This document shows, one piece after another, positions 44,287 to 53,398 of a DNA stretch of 64,000 nt. The position numbers were made by a program, and so were the translations under genes. Location of the stretch: the NCBI RefSeq assembly GCF_003719335.1, contig NZ_RIAS01000012.1, forward strand, positions 62,001-126,000. Direction: 5' to 3'. Below the pieces are notes generated by a model. That model had not been told where the DNA came from. It did not search any database and worked only from the letters and a program-made list of their open reading frames with translations. The stretch is from Paenibacillus amylolyticus (GTDB taxonomy: Bacteria > Bacillota > Bacilli > Paenibacillales > Paenibacillaceae). The stretch's first letter is position 1. Each line of letters opens with the position of its first letter.

Positions 44287-45966
44287 CTAATCAGCGTTCC
44301 ACAAACGAACGCGATTTTGAATTAAAACGGTATATTGTTTTTCCATTTTTTCTGCTCCCGCCTGGTTCAGCTCAGCGATCAAGCCATCATAAATGGCATC
44401 AAATTGATCTGGCGAACTTAGGACAGCTTCGGGAATCCGTTTGCGAATAATATCCTGTGTTTTCTGGAAAATGACATTATAATCCGAGTCCCCGGGTGTA
44501 GGCATGTTATAAGCTGCTCCCCAAGGTTTCACCGCGAATTCCTCTTCATTTGGAAACAGGTCCTTCCAAGTGGATGCCCCATATGCCTGTAGGGTTTCTT
44601 TCTCCGCTTGGGTATATGAAGCCTGAATCTGTTCAGGGAAATTCGTCGTATAGTAATTATTCGTCGAGTCTTTTACACCATCCCCGTATCGTCCAGACAT
44701 ATTTTTATAAAGTCCAATGCCAGACTCTCTCTGGAAGGCAGAAGCATGGTTTGTTTTTTGCTCCTGAACTGCTGCAGGAATTACACGTGTGCCATCCTTG
44801 ATCTCGTAATGCTGGCCTTGGATGCCCCAGTTCATCAAGATCTGGCCTTCTTCGGAAGCCAAATAATCAAAAAACTGGATGGTACGCACCGGATCAGGGT
44901 TTGAAGTCGTTATGCCTATCCCCCAGCCCGATACAAATCCTGTATCCTGAAAAGAATGATCTTTCATGTCTTCGGACAACGTCACCGGAAAATGAGAATA
45001 GGTTGCTTCCGCTTTACCCGCTGATTTTAATGCGTCCTCAGCGTCGGCATATCCCCAATCCTGATCAATGAGACCCAGTACGCGTCCACTCGCTATCTTG
45101 GATTTATACTGATCTGATTTTTGTACAAAGCTTTCCTGATCGAGCAAACCTTCGTTGTACATATGGTTCAACCAGCGGAAGTACTCCTTTTCCTCTGGGC
45201 GTTTATAATGCAGCTTCGCTTCATAGGTGACCGGGTCAATGTAGTATTCGCCGTCATCCGGCGCGCCTGTTGCCAGAAACGCAGGATTCGTAACGGTGAT
45301 CATGATTCTCCAGTTGTCAGCATCCAGCGTTAACGGAATGGTCGGCTGACCATCCGTCATGGGGTGTTTCTCGCTGTAAGCTCGCAATATATTTTCATAA
45401 TCCTGAAGTGTACGAACCTTGGGGTATCCCAGCTCTTTGAGCACACGATGCTGAATACCGAATCCCCCGCCGGCATCAAAATACTTCTGGTCCACCGCAT
45501 AATACGTTGGCAATACATAAATAGACTGATCCTCGTTGCTGTATTTCAACCGATTCATGGAATTACCATATAGCTTCTTTAGGTTGGGAGCGTGTTGTTC
45601 AATCAGGTCTGTCAGGTCGAGCATCGCTCCAGCATCAACCAGCTTGCTGAGTTCTCCTTTGGGAGAAACGATATCTGGATAGTCTCGACTTGCTGCCATC
45701 AGGGATATTCTGTCTTGTCCCCCGCTAACGGCAAATTCACCGTTCAGGGTGATGCCTGTTTTGGCTGTAATGACCTTGCCCACTTCATCCTTCATGCCAT
45801 TCCAGTTCGGACTCGGATCAACACTGAAAAAATCGAACGTAAGTGGAGATGGCGCTCCGCTTGTATTCGTAAGTGACGTTTTACCGTCAACGCCTCCATC
45901 ACAGGCTGTAAGCAAAAGTAAAGCCAGAACAGGCGCCAGTGCGACCTTCATTTTGAAACTGGACAT
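44287..45966 (-). CDS. Oligosaccharide-binding lipoprotein, paralogue 3 (diverged)
   Basis: 559 residues from the ATG at 45966 (GGGAGGA upstream). Lipobox LLTACDG. Clearly homologous to paralogues 1 and 2 but more diverged. Pocket-like positions differ, for example FVSGWGIGITTS replaces FDGYGIGITTS and YVLPTYYAVDQKYF replaces YTIPTNMGV. It probably binds a different or wider set of oligosaccharides. It is closest to the permease genes (208 bp after them), so it is probably the original operon member. Confidence 0.92.
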   Translation of the reverse strand: MSSFKMKVALAPVLALLLLTACDGGVDGKTSLTNTSGAPSPLTFDFFSVDPSPNWNGMKDEVGKVITAKTGITLNGEFAVSGGQDRISLMAASRDYPDIVSPKGELSKLVDAGAMLDLTDLIEQHAPNLKKLYGNSMNRLKYSNEDQSIYVLPTYYAVDQKYFDAGGGFGIQHRVLKELGYPKVRTLQDYENILRAYSEKHPMTDGQPTIPLTLDADNWRIMITVTNPAFLATGAPDDGEYYIDPVTYEAKLHYKRPEEKEYFRWLNHMYNEGLLDQESFVQKSDQYKSKIASGRVLGLIDQDWGYADAEDALKSAGKAEATYSHFPVTLSEDMKDHSFQDTGFVSGWGIGITTSNPDPVRTIQFFDYLASEEGQILMNWGIQGQHYEIKDGTRVIPAAVQEQKTNHASAFQRESGIGLYKNMSGRYGDGVKDSTNNYYTTNFPEQIQASYTQAEKETLQAYGASTWKDLFPNEEEFAVKPWGAAYNMPTPGDSDYNVIFQKTQDIIRKRIPEAVLSSPDQFDAIYDGLIAELNQAGAEKMEKQYTVLIQNRVRLWNAD

Positions 45967-46173
45967 AATGGTATTCCTCCCTATTTCATACGTCTGTCTT
46001 ATACGGAACTGTTCTGTTCCTCTCTTAGCTTCATGAATATCCCTGCGCTGCCGCAACAACTTAAAAATTATAGCGTATGGCAGCAGTCGGGATACCCTGA
46101 GCTTCTCTATATAAGTACTCTATTATAGGTTTACAATCCATTATTAGGCCAGTCTTTACATCTGTACCACGGT

Positions 46174-47076
46174 CTATGCTTTTACTGCACCAAGCGTCAT
46201 CCCGCCAACAAAATACTTTTGCAGGAATGGATACACAATCAGAATTGGAACGGTAACGACGATCGTAATCGCCATTTTGATCGACTCTGGAGAGATTTGC
46301 GTCATTTGCTGTGCCATATCATTCGCATTCCGTCCGGCTCCCGAACCTTGTTGTGTACTTTGCAATACTTTCATCAACTCATATTGCAACGTCGTCAGAT
46401 GTGCTTTCGAGCCGTTATACAGATACGTATCGAACCAAGCATTCCACTGACCTACTGCCAGGAACAAAGCAATCGTTGCGAGTACCGGCTTACACAGCGG
46501 CAGAATGATCCGGTAATAGATTTTGAAATCATTCGCACCGTCCAGCTTCGCTGATTCCTGCAAAGCATAGGGCAGACCGTCAATGAATGAACGGATGATA
46601 AATACGTTCCAGGCACTGATCATACCAGGCAATACGTATACCCAGAATGTACCGATCAGGTTCAGGTCACGCATCAGGATGTATACCGGAATCAAACCAC
46701 CCGAGAAATACATCGTAAGCGCCAGTGTTGTGGATACAAATTTCCGAAGACCGAAGTCAGGTCTACTGAGCGTAAAGGCAATCATGGAAGAACTGATCAG
46801 ACCGAGCAGTGTACCTACGAGCGTACGCATAATGGAGATTTTCAAGCCTTGGAGCAAACCTTCATACTGGAAGATCGTCTGATAGTTCTGTAATGTAAAT
46901 TCACGAGGCCATAAGTAAATTCCGCCGCGTACCGTATCTGCTGAGTTGTTCAGTGAGATCGCCAGTACGTTAAGGAATGGATAGAGTGTTACAATCAGCA
47001 CCATGGTCATCGCGAGGATATTGAATATATCGAACACTTTATCGCCCCGTGTGGCATTGAATGTTTTGTTCGCCAT
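46174..47076 (-). CDS. Oligosaccharide ABC transporter permease, LplC type
   Basis: 300 residues, six membrane segments, EAA-type loop ESAKLDGANDFKIYYRIILP. C-terminus QKYFVGGMTLGAVKA. Ribosome site GGGAGGGGGAG. 15 bp after the partner permease. No ATPase gene nearby; a shared MsmX-like ATPase is expected. Confidence 0.94.
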   Translation of the reverse strand: MANKTFNATRGDKVFDIFNILAMTMVLIVTLYPFLNVLAISLNNSADTVRGGIYLWPREFTLQNYQTIFQYEGLLQGLKISIMRTLVGTLLGLISSSMIAFTLSRPDFGLRKFVSTTLALTMYFSGGLIPVYILMRDLNLIGTFWVYVLPGMISAWNVFIIRSFIDGLPYALQESAKLDGANDFKIYYRIILPLCKPVLATIALFLAVGQWNAWFDTYLYNGSKAHLTTLQYELMKVLQSTQQGSGAGRNANDMAQQMTQISPESIKMAITIVVTVPILIVYPFLQKYFVGGMTLGAVKA

Positions 47077-47091
47077 AATGTCTCCCCCTCC

Positions 47092-48075
47092 CTACATGAT
47101 GCTTTCTTTGGTGAATTTTTTGAACAACCCGTTAGCCGTAAACAGAAGGATGATACTGACAACAGAGTTGAAGATACCTATCGCTGTACCGTACGAGAAT
47201 CGACCCATATTCAAACCGTAATTGAGTGCGTAGAGGTCGAGGACTTCCGAGTAATCCAACACCAGACTGTTCTGTAGCAAAAATTGTTTCTCAAACCCGA
47301 TACTGATCAGATGTCCGATCGACATGATGAACAATACGGAGATCGTCGTCCGGATACCTGGCAGTGTAATATGCCACATCTGTCTAAAACGGTTTGCACC
47401 GTCTACACGGGATGCTTCATACAATTCTTGGTCGATACCTGTAATGGCCGCCAGATAGATAATCGCATTCCAGCCCGTTTCCTTCCACATATCTGAAGCG
47501 GTTACAATGTACCAGAACAGATTCCCTTTGGCCATAAACTGAATAGGCTGATCAATAATATTGAGACCGATGAGCAGGTCATTAATAATGCCACCATCCG
47601 TGGACAGCATCTTGGTAATAATCCCCGCGACAACAACCCAGGATACAAAGTGAGGCAGGTACGATACGGTCTGCACAGCCCGCTTGAAAAACATACCTTT
47701 CATCTCATTCAGGAGGATCGCGAAGAAAATCGGCACGATAAAACCGACAACCAGTCCCATCAAGCTCATCGCGAGTGTATTTCGAAGCACCAGATAGAAC
47801 CTGTCATCACTGAACAATTCTACAAAGTGTTTAAAACCAACCCAGTCCTGTTCACCGAACGACCTGGCCGGTTTATAGTTTTGAAAAGCCATCGTCCATC
47901 CCCACAGCGGAAGATAGTTGAATACAAAAACCCAGGCAACGAATGGCAATGACATGAGATAAAGATATTTCTGTTGTTTCATTCTGTCCCAAACTCCGTT
48001 CCGCCTTGGCTTCAATGGCGGTTTGGGGTCACTGTTTCTTTTCGCGGAAGCGGATTTTTTTGTTAGCGTTTCCAT
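47092..48075 (-). CDS. Oligosaccharide ABC transporter permease, LplB type
   Basis: 327 residues. Basic cytoplasmic N-terminus (about 35 residues), six membrane segments, EAA-type loop YEASRVDGANRFRQMWHITLP. Ribosome site AGGAGGGGGAA upstream of the ATG. First gene of the uptake operon, preceded by cre-like motifs. Located just downstream of its presumed sensor kinase/response regulator. Confidence 0.94.
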   Translation of the reverse strand: METLTKKSASAKRNSDPKPPLKPRRNGVWDRMKQQKYLYLMSLPFVAWVFVFNYLPLWGWTMAFQNYKPARSFGEQDWVGFKHFVELFSDDRFYLVLRNTLAMSLMGLVVGFIVPIFFAILLNEMKGMFFKRAVQTVSYLPHFVSWVVVAGIITKMLSTDGGIINDLLIGLNIIDQPIQFMAKGNLFWYIVTASDMWKETGWNAIIYLAAITGIDQELYEASRVDGANRFRQMWHITLPGIRTTISVLFIMSIGHLISIGFEKQFLLQNSLVLDYSEVLDLYALNYGLNMGRFSYGTAIGIFNSVVSIILLFTANGLFKKFTKESIM

Positions 48076-48118
48076 CTCCGTTCCCCCTCCTCTGTTTTTA
48101 TAAAATAATCATAATCGA

Positions 48119-48132
48119 TAGAGCGTTTTCAA
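48119..48132 (-). promoter_or_regulatory. cre candidate near the permease operon start
   Basis: On the minus strand TGAAAACGCTCTAT, matching TGNAANCG, about 45 bp before the ATG at 48075. Confidence 0.4.
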
Positions 48133-48280
48133 AATACCATCTGGATTTTAGAGAAAATCATATAAAAATTAGATATCCCCCTCTAAAATAAGACATTTAT
48201 CCGTTAAAATTAGAGATATTAAATACTTATTAGTGTTACAAAATCTATATGAAGTAAAAAATAACTTTTTTAACTAAAAT

Positions 48281-48309
48281 CCGAAAACGTTTTTTAGAAA
48301 TCGTTTACT
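48281..48309. promoter_or_regulatory. Double cre-like region upstream of the permease operon
   Basis: GAAAACGTTTTTT is followed by AGAAATCGTTTAC, the latter identical over 13 bases to the xylA leader site at 8362-8374. The rest of 48133-48280 is AT-rich with no clear signal. Confidence 0.5.
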
Positions 48310-48325
48310 TCGCATGTTACACATC

Positions 48326-48352
48326 AAAAAAAGAGACCTGGATAGGTCTCTT
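48326..48352 (-). terminator. Terminator of the sensor/regulator operon
   Basis: AGAGACC / GGTCTCT stem with a 6-nt loop, then seven T on the minus strand; about 105 bp after the response regulator stop. Confidence 0.85.
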
Positions 48353-48456
48353 GAGTGTCTTGATTCGTGCAGTCTACAGTGTACAGCATGGACAAACCTT
48401 TGCTTATACGGGGAATTACATGGACTATCTATAATTTGCTCCCGTACCATCGCGGG

Positions 48457-50064
48457 TTATTCATCTTCATTGTCATGGTGATTCGTTACTCTCGTGTGAG
48501 ATTGCGATCTGGATTGTTTATATGCCGAAGGGGATTCGCCGACGTATTTCTTGAATTTACCGTGAAAATAGTCCACATTGGCATATCCCACTCTTGAAGC
48601 CACCTGATGAACCTTTAACCCTTCATCAAGCAATACTTTTGCTTTCTCAATCCGAACTTTATCCAGAAAGGCGTTAAAAGATTCGCCCGTGTGATTCTTG
48701 AACAATTTCCCCAAATAACTGCTGTTATAATTAAACACTTCGGCCAGAACCTCCAGCTTCAGATTCTCCCCCGGATTACGCTGAATAAAATCAATCATCT
48801 GTTTCATCACCGTATCCGTACTGCCACCACCCATGCGATGAATCAGACGATTCAAATGCTCCGCCGCCATCGCTTTCAGATCAGCCATCGTGAACTGATG
48901 ATAGACTTCATTAATCAGCACGGAATGATCCTGCATAATGGATTGCATGTGCTGATTCGCTGCAGCAAGTTTGTTGAAAGCGAGCGAGAACACTTGAGAG
49001 AATGCCGTTTTGATTGCCTGCTCCGTCCAATGATAGGGAATCAGGCGCTCCTCCATCTCTCCAAGCACACGCATAACAGATTCACTGCTGCGAATATCCA
49101 AGGCATAATACAGCTTGTCCGCCAGTTCAACTTCATCAGGCTCTTGAACGCCGTCTGCTTCGACTCCCATACCGTTACTCTCCGCACTTGAAGGAGAAAG
49201 CCTCCCTTCATCCCAGCGTTTGATCCGTTGCTCTGTGAACAGGAACCGTTCTGCCATAAGGCTGCTTGCCTGTGTGTATGATCTGGCAATCTCCGCAGTA
49301 GACTGTACCGGTTCTCCAGCGGAAGCGTACATGTGAACATTCCATTCTTCGAGTAATGTTTGCAGTTCATCATAGAGATTCTGTGAAGAGGTATTCTGTG
49401 TAACCGCTTCTTTGATCAGTAACCCCAAGCCGGAATGATATGAAAATACGATACCTCTATTCTTCTGATCGAATGCTTCAATCAGTTTGCGTTTCATTTC
49501 ATTCCCCCGCTGCAGATCCAGCGTTGCATGAATTTCCAGCAAAATCACTTGATACTGTGGCCAATGAAGTCCAAGGCCGTCCTCTTCCTTGCTCCCCTTA
49601 CCTTGTAAAGAGTCATATAACAGTGCCTCGATCTGATGTTCTCTGTATGCCGTATCTTCTCCGGCGTAGCGAGCCTGCGTTTCCTGTTCCTGATGAAGCT
49701 GTCCCGCAATTCGCTCTAGTTCAGCGATGATCTCTTCTTCGTCAACCGGCTTCAGCAGATAACCATCCACGCCGAAACTAATTGCTTTCTTGGCATAATC
49801 AAAGTCAGCATAACCGCTCAAAATCAGAAAATGTGCGTCAGGTTCATGCTGGCGGATCTCTTCGATGACTTCCAGGCCAGTCATGCCTGGCATCCGTATA
49901 TCAATAATGGTCAGGTCCGGCTTGATTTCGTTGAAACAGGCGATGGCCTCGCGCCCGCTTCCGGCTGTAGCCATGACCTGGAAGCTGTATTTTTCCCAAT
50001 CGATAATCGTGGTCAATCCCTCGCGAATGCTTGGTTCATCGTCTACCAACAATACTTTATACAT
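48457..50064 (-). CDS. YesN-type response regulator (receiver plus AraC DNA-binding domain)
   Basis: 535 residues. N-terminal receiver: VLLVDDEPSIREGL, phospho-Asp in IIDIRMPGMTG near residue 54, Lys in YLLKPVDEEE. Middle region of unknown fold. C-terminal AraC helix-turn-helix pair (LKLEVLAEVFNYNSSYLGKL and VHQVASRVGYANVDYFHGKF). The start ATG at 50064 (AGGAGGG upstream) overlaps the end of the sensor kinase gene by 8 bp, suggesting translational coupling. It likely activates the adjacent oligosaccharide uptake genes. Confidence 0.93.
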   Translation of the reverse strand: MYKVLLVDDEPSIREGLTTIIDWEKYSFQVMATAGSGREAIACFNEIKPDLTIIDIRMPGMTGLEVIEEIRQHEPDAHFLILSGYADFDYAKKAISFGVDGYLLKPVDEEEIIAELERIAGQLHQEQETQARYAGEDTAYREHQIEALLYDSLQGKGSKEEDGLGLHWPQYQVILLEIHATLDLQRGNEMKRKLIEAFDQKNRGIVFSYHSGLGLLIKEAVTQNTSSQNLYDELQTLLEEWNVHMYASAGEPVQSTAEIARSYTQASSLMAERFLFTEQRIKRWDEGRLSPSSAESNGMGVEADGVQEPDEVELADKLYYALDIRSSESVMRVLGEMEERLIPYHWTEQAIKTAFSQVFSLAFNKLAAANQHMQSIMQDHSVLINEVYHQFTMADLKAMAAEHLNRLIHRMGGGSTDTVMKQMIDFIQRNPGENLKLEVLAEVFNYNSSYLGKLFKNHTGESFNAFLDKVRIEKAKVLLDEGLKVHQVASRVGYANVDYFHGKFKKYVGESPSAYKQSRSQSHTRVTNHHDNEDE

Positions 50065-51847
50065 GCTGGTTCCCTCCTGCTGGCAAGGTGAAAGAAACCT
50101 CTGTTCCTTCCCCGTACACACTGTTAATCTGTAATCCGGCATTTTCCCCGTACGTCAACGTCAAACGCTGATGCACATTGCGCATGCCAATCCGGCTCTT
50201 CTCCTCTTCTTCAGGACCGCTGACAAACTGCATCACTTCTGCAAGTCGTTCCGGCGTGATGCCCGCTCCATCATCTTTCACTTGTACCCTGACCATGCGT
50301 TCTACCATACAAATCAGAATATGCACCCGCACGGTTCCTTCTTTGTTTTCCAGTCCATGCACAATGGCGTTTTCCACAATCGGCTGAATAATCAAAGGCG
50401 GGATATACATCCTCTCCACCTCAGGGTCCAGATGAATCTCAAAGGCTAATCTATCCCCGTACCGAAACTTCTGAATCTCCAGATAGGAACGCACCATTTC
50501 CAGTTCTGCCCGAAACGTTGTTTTGCCGCTGCCAATCTCCAGGCTTTTCCGCATCAGCTTGCCAAGCAACCTGACAATATTCGCAATCTCCGCTTCTCCC
50601 TTGATATGAGCCTTCATGCGAATGGATTCAAGCGCGTTAAACAAAAAATGAGGATTAATCTGGCTGGCCATCATTTTCAGTTTAATCTCTTTTTGGGCGA
50701 TTTCCAATTGGTTGTTCTGCTCCGTTGTCTCGACCACCTGGGTCATCAGTTCGTTGATGCTTTTCACCATGTAGTTGAACTGACGTGATAATTGTCCAAT
50801 CTCATCGTTCCCGTCAATGCGCGAAGTGACGTTCAAATCTCCAAGAGCCAGCTTGTTCAGATGTTTACTGAGGCGCAGTAGCCGGTTCGAGGTGAGAAAC
50901 GAAATAATGTACACCAGCAGCAGCGCAATCACCAGCACCATAGTAATAAAAATCATGCCGATCTGGCTAATCTGGTTGGCATCTTTCACGATATTTTTGG
51001 TCGCAAACACCGAGATAACCTTTAGCTTGTTAAAGCTTGATCCCGGCCCCAGTTCATCAATGACAATATTCGAGGGTTCCCCCTGAAAATCAGCTTCAAT
51101 GGTGCCCTTAGGTTGACTCTGGAGGTCTACACCAAAATCAAGCTCATCCAGCGTTTTCCCGACCAGGTCGGTATTTTTGGCTGCAACAACGTAACCCTGC
51201 TCATCCGTAATCAGTGTCTCGAACTGTTCCTGACGCAGCAAACCGTTAAGTTCTTCCTGATTGATTACGATCATGAGCACACCTTCGGTCTTATATTCGG
51301 CAAAAGGAACTTTACGCACCAGACTGAGCCGGTGAACCGGATTGTCTTCGTTGCCAGGGATATAAAACCAGCCAATGCTCGTTGTTTTCAGCGCTTCTTT
51401 ATACCAGTAACTCTGCTTGGTTCGTTCATTGACCGGAATAAATTCAAGATTGTTGATCAATGTCGGGTTCGTCGAGTAAAAACGTATCCCTGCAATTTCC
51501 CGATAAAGCCTTCGATATTCCTGAAAATCTTTATACGCGAGGTAAGCCGAGGTCAGTTCCACCACACTCTTGTACTGTCGATTCACGATCTCCTTGAGAT
51601 CGGTGTTAAACATGAGCAAGTTGGATATGTCTGTAGGCACGCGAAGCATCGTTGCCGTCTGGCTTTTAATTTTATCCACATTGATGATCGTTTGCCCAAT
51701 GGCATTATCCAGCGCTTGCTGACGAAAATAACCGGTCACTGCGAGACCGATAATCAGGACGGGAACCATGACAACAAGCACGTAGGAAATGAGCAATTTA
51801 TGCTTTAATTTGAGATCATTTGTAATACGAATCAGCCGTTTTAACAT
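50057..51847 (-). CDS. YesM-type sensor histidine kinase
   Basis: 596 residues. Membrane segments near residues 14-36 and 275-300 flank an extracellular sensory (dCache-like) domain. HAMP domain (LGDLNVTSRIDGNDEIGQL), His_kinase domain with phospho-His in QINPHFLFNALESIR, and HATPase (IIQPIVENAIVHGLENK, DDGAGI, GIGMRNVHQRL). Probably senses oligosaccharide directly or through a binding protein and phosphorylates the overlapping response regulator. ATG at 51847 with GGAAGGTG upstream. A strong cre site overlaps its leader. Confidence 0.93.
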   Translation of the reverse strand: MLKRLIRITNDLKLKHKLLISYVLVVMVPVLIIGLAVTGYFRQQALDNAIGQTIINVDKIKSQTATMLRVPTDISNLLMFNTDLKEIVNRQYKSVVELTSAYLAYKDFQEYRRLYREIAGIRFYSTNPTLINNLEFIPVNERTKQSYWYKEALKTTSIGWFYIPGNEDNPVHRLSLVRKVPFAEYKTEGVLMIVINQEELNGLLRQEQFETLITDEQGYVVAAKNTDLVGKTLDELDFGVDLQSQPKGTIEADFQGEPSNIVIDELGPGSSFNKLKVISVFATKNIVKDANQISQIGMIFITMVLVIALLLVYIISFLTSNRLLRLSKHLNKLALGDLNVTSRIDGNDEIGQLSRQFNYMVKSINELMTQVVETTEQNNQLEIAQKEIKLKMMASQINPHFLFNALESIRMKAHIKGEAEIANIVRLLGKLMRKSLEIGSGKTTFRAELEMVRSYLEIQKFRYGDRLAFEIHLDPEVERMYIPPLIIQPIVENAIVHGLENKEGTVRVHILICMVERMVRVQVKDDGAGITPERLAEVMQFVSGPEEEEKSRIGMRNVHQRLTLTYGENAGLQINSVYGEGTEVSFTLPAGGNQHV

Positions 51848-51869
51848 ATCCGCACCTTCCGTCATCTTG

Positions 51870-51883
51870 TATAAGCGCTTACA
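51870..51883 (-). promoter_or_regulatory. cre site upstream of the sensor kinase
   Basis: On the minus strand TGTAAGCGCTTATA, an excellent cre match with the palindromic AAGCGCTT core, 23 bp before the start. Confidence 0.65.
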
Positions 51884-52033
51884 ACTTGCGATCATCCGAT
51901 GCAGATCATTCTCACCTGCGCATCCATCATACCACATAAATGCAGCGTTCGATTTGACATTAAAGTGGAGATATGGATTGAGTTCCTATTGATTAGAACC
52001 ATGGATGGGATTTAATAAAACATGGTCTACGCT

Positions 52034-52063
52034 AAAAAGACACTTCCATGATTGGAAGTGTCT
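52034..52063 (-). terminator. Terminator of the OsmC-like gene
   Basis: Perfect 10-bp stem AGACACTTCC / GGAAGTGTCT, then five T on the minus strand. Confidence 0.87.
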
Positions 52064-52068
52064 CTTCA

Positions 52069-52090
52069 TTAAATCTAACGTTAGATTTAA
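52069..52090. other. 22-bp perfect palindrome
   Basis: TTAAATCTAACG / TTAGATTTAA reads identically on both strands over 22 bp with no loop. It lies between the OsmC-like stop and its terminator, and about 220 bp upstream of the sensor kinase. Too loop-poor to be a typical terminator; a dimeric protein site is more likely. Confidence 0.5.
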
Positions 52091-52138
52091 CATTTTTATC
52101 TGATATTGTTCTTAAACTTTAAGTTATATTAAAGCTTT

Positions 52139-52561
52139 TTATGGACGTGGTGTGCTTACGCCGTTGAGAATCAACTTCGGATGAATATCTGCGCTCAGTG
52201 ATGCGGAAACGGCGCAGTATTTCTCTTCAGCCATTTGGATGGCTTTCCAGATCCGGTAATCCGGGATGTCCCCGTCCACTTTGAAGATCAAGTCAATGGA
52301 CGTAAAACCTTTGGGCATATCCTCGCTCCGTGTGCCTTGTGCTTCAATCTCAATCGAATCGATCTTGTCCAGAAAAGCATCCAGAATCATCGTAATATCG
52401 ATTCCCATGCAACCGCCAAGGCCAGCGAGCAACAATTCCATCGGCGTAGCGCCTTGGCTGTCACCGCCATATGCCGCTGTGGCATCCATGCCTACAGCAT
52501 ACCCTGAGGGTCCTTCGGAGGTAAACGCGCGTTTTCCCTTCCATACTGTTGTTACATTCAT
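52139..52561 (-). CDS. OsmC/Ohr family protein
   Basis: 140 residues. OsmC fold with the family stretch ATPMELLLAGLGGCMGIDITMIL, which contains the first conserved Cys. The second Cys lies in EEKYCAVSASL. Both redox Cys are present, so thiol peroxidase activity is possible; the YhfA-like subgroup is closest by pattern. Starts at the ATG at 52561 with AAGGA 7 nt upstream; the longer frame to 52627 is a fragment of the dispersed repeat read through. Located 74 bp after an amino acid ABC transporter operon on the same strand. Confidence 0.88.
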   Translation of the reverse strand: MNVTTVWKGKRAFTSEGPSGYAVGMDATAAYGGDSQGATPMELLLAGLGGCMGIDITMILDAFLDKIDSIEIEAQGTRSEDMPKGFTSIDLIFKVDGDIPDYRIWKAIQMAEEKYCAVSASLSADIHPKLILNGVSTPRP

Positions 52562-52584
52562 GATGTTTTCCTTCTTTCTATATA

Positions 52585-52625
52585 GTTTTACACACACGCT
52601 CCGATGACAGAATAACCTTCCCATC
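52585..52625 (+). repeat. Dispersed structured repeat, fragment C
   Basis: A 23-bp string, CTCCGATGACAGAATAACC plus TTCC, identical to 56788-56810 next to copy B, with weaker similarity upstream (AGTTTTACAC). Only this edge of the element is present. Confidence 0.65.
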
Positions 52626-52635
52626 ACCGGGCAAT

Positions 52636-53382
52636 TTAAAACTCGGTAATCTGCCGCAGGAACTGGCGTGTACGCTCTTGCGCCGGATGTTCGAAAAAGG
52701 CCTCCGGGCTTGCCGTCTCTACAATAGAACCGTCCGCCATAAAGACAATTTTGTTCGCCACGTTCCGGGCGAATTTCAGCTCGTGTGTCACGACCAGCAT
52801 CGTCATGCCTTCCTGCGCCAGCTCTTTCATCACCGACAGCACCTCTCCAACCAGTTCGGGGTCAAGGGCTGAGGTCGGCTCGTCAAACAGCATCACTTCC
52901 GGTTCCATCGCCAGTGCCCGTGCAATGGCTACGCGTTGCTGTTGTCCACCGGATAAACGGGAAGGATACGCATCCTGCTTATCCGACAGACCTACACTAT
53001 CCAGCAAAAGCCGTCCGCGCTCGGCGGCTTCGTCCCGTTTTATTTTTTTCACCGTCACAAGACCTTCCATGACATTACCAAGCACGGTCTTGTGCGGATA
53101 CAGGTTAAACTGCTGGAATACCATGCCGGTCTGGCGACGAATCTCCAGCACCCGGGCACGCTGAACGCGTAGCGGATCTGCGCTGTTTACCACAATGCCG
53201 TTTACTTCGATCTGTCCGCCGGACAACTGTTCGAGTCCATTAAGACAGCGCAGCAGTGTACTTTTGCCTGAGCCACTGGGACCCAGCAAGACAACTATAT
53301 CTTTGGCATCCACATGCATGTCGATATTGGTGAGCACTTCATGATTTTGAAAACGTTTGGTTAGTCCAGTTGTAGTAATCAC
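52636..53382 (-). CDS. Polar amino acid ABC transporter ATPase
   Basis: 248 residues. Walker A GPSGSGKST near 34-42, Q-loop VFQQFNLYPH, signature LSGGQQQR, Walker B VMLFDEPTSALDP and switch His VVTHELKFA. GlnQ/TcyC-type ATPase energising uptake of an amino acid, possibly cystine or a polar residue. GTG start at 53382. 16 bp after the permease gene; third gene of the operon. Confidence 0.95.
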   Translation of the reverse strand: MITTTGLTKRFQNHEVLTNIDMHVDAKDIVVLLGPSGSGKSTLLRCLNGLEQLSGGQIEVNGIVVNSADPLRVQRARVLEIRRQTGMVFQQFNLYPHKTVLGNVMEGLVTVKKIKRDEAAERGRLLLDSVGLSDKQDAYPSRLSGGQQQRVAIARALAMEPEVMLFDEPTSALDPELVGEVLSVMKELAQEGMTMLVVTHELKFARNVANKIVFMADGSIVETASPEAFFEHPAQERTRQFLRQITEF

Positions 53383-53398
53383 CCGGTTCTCTCCCCCT

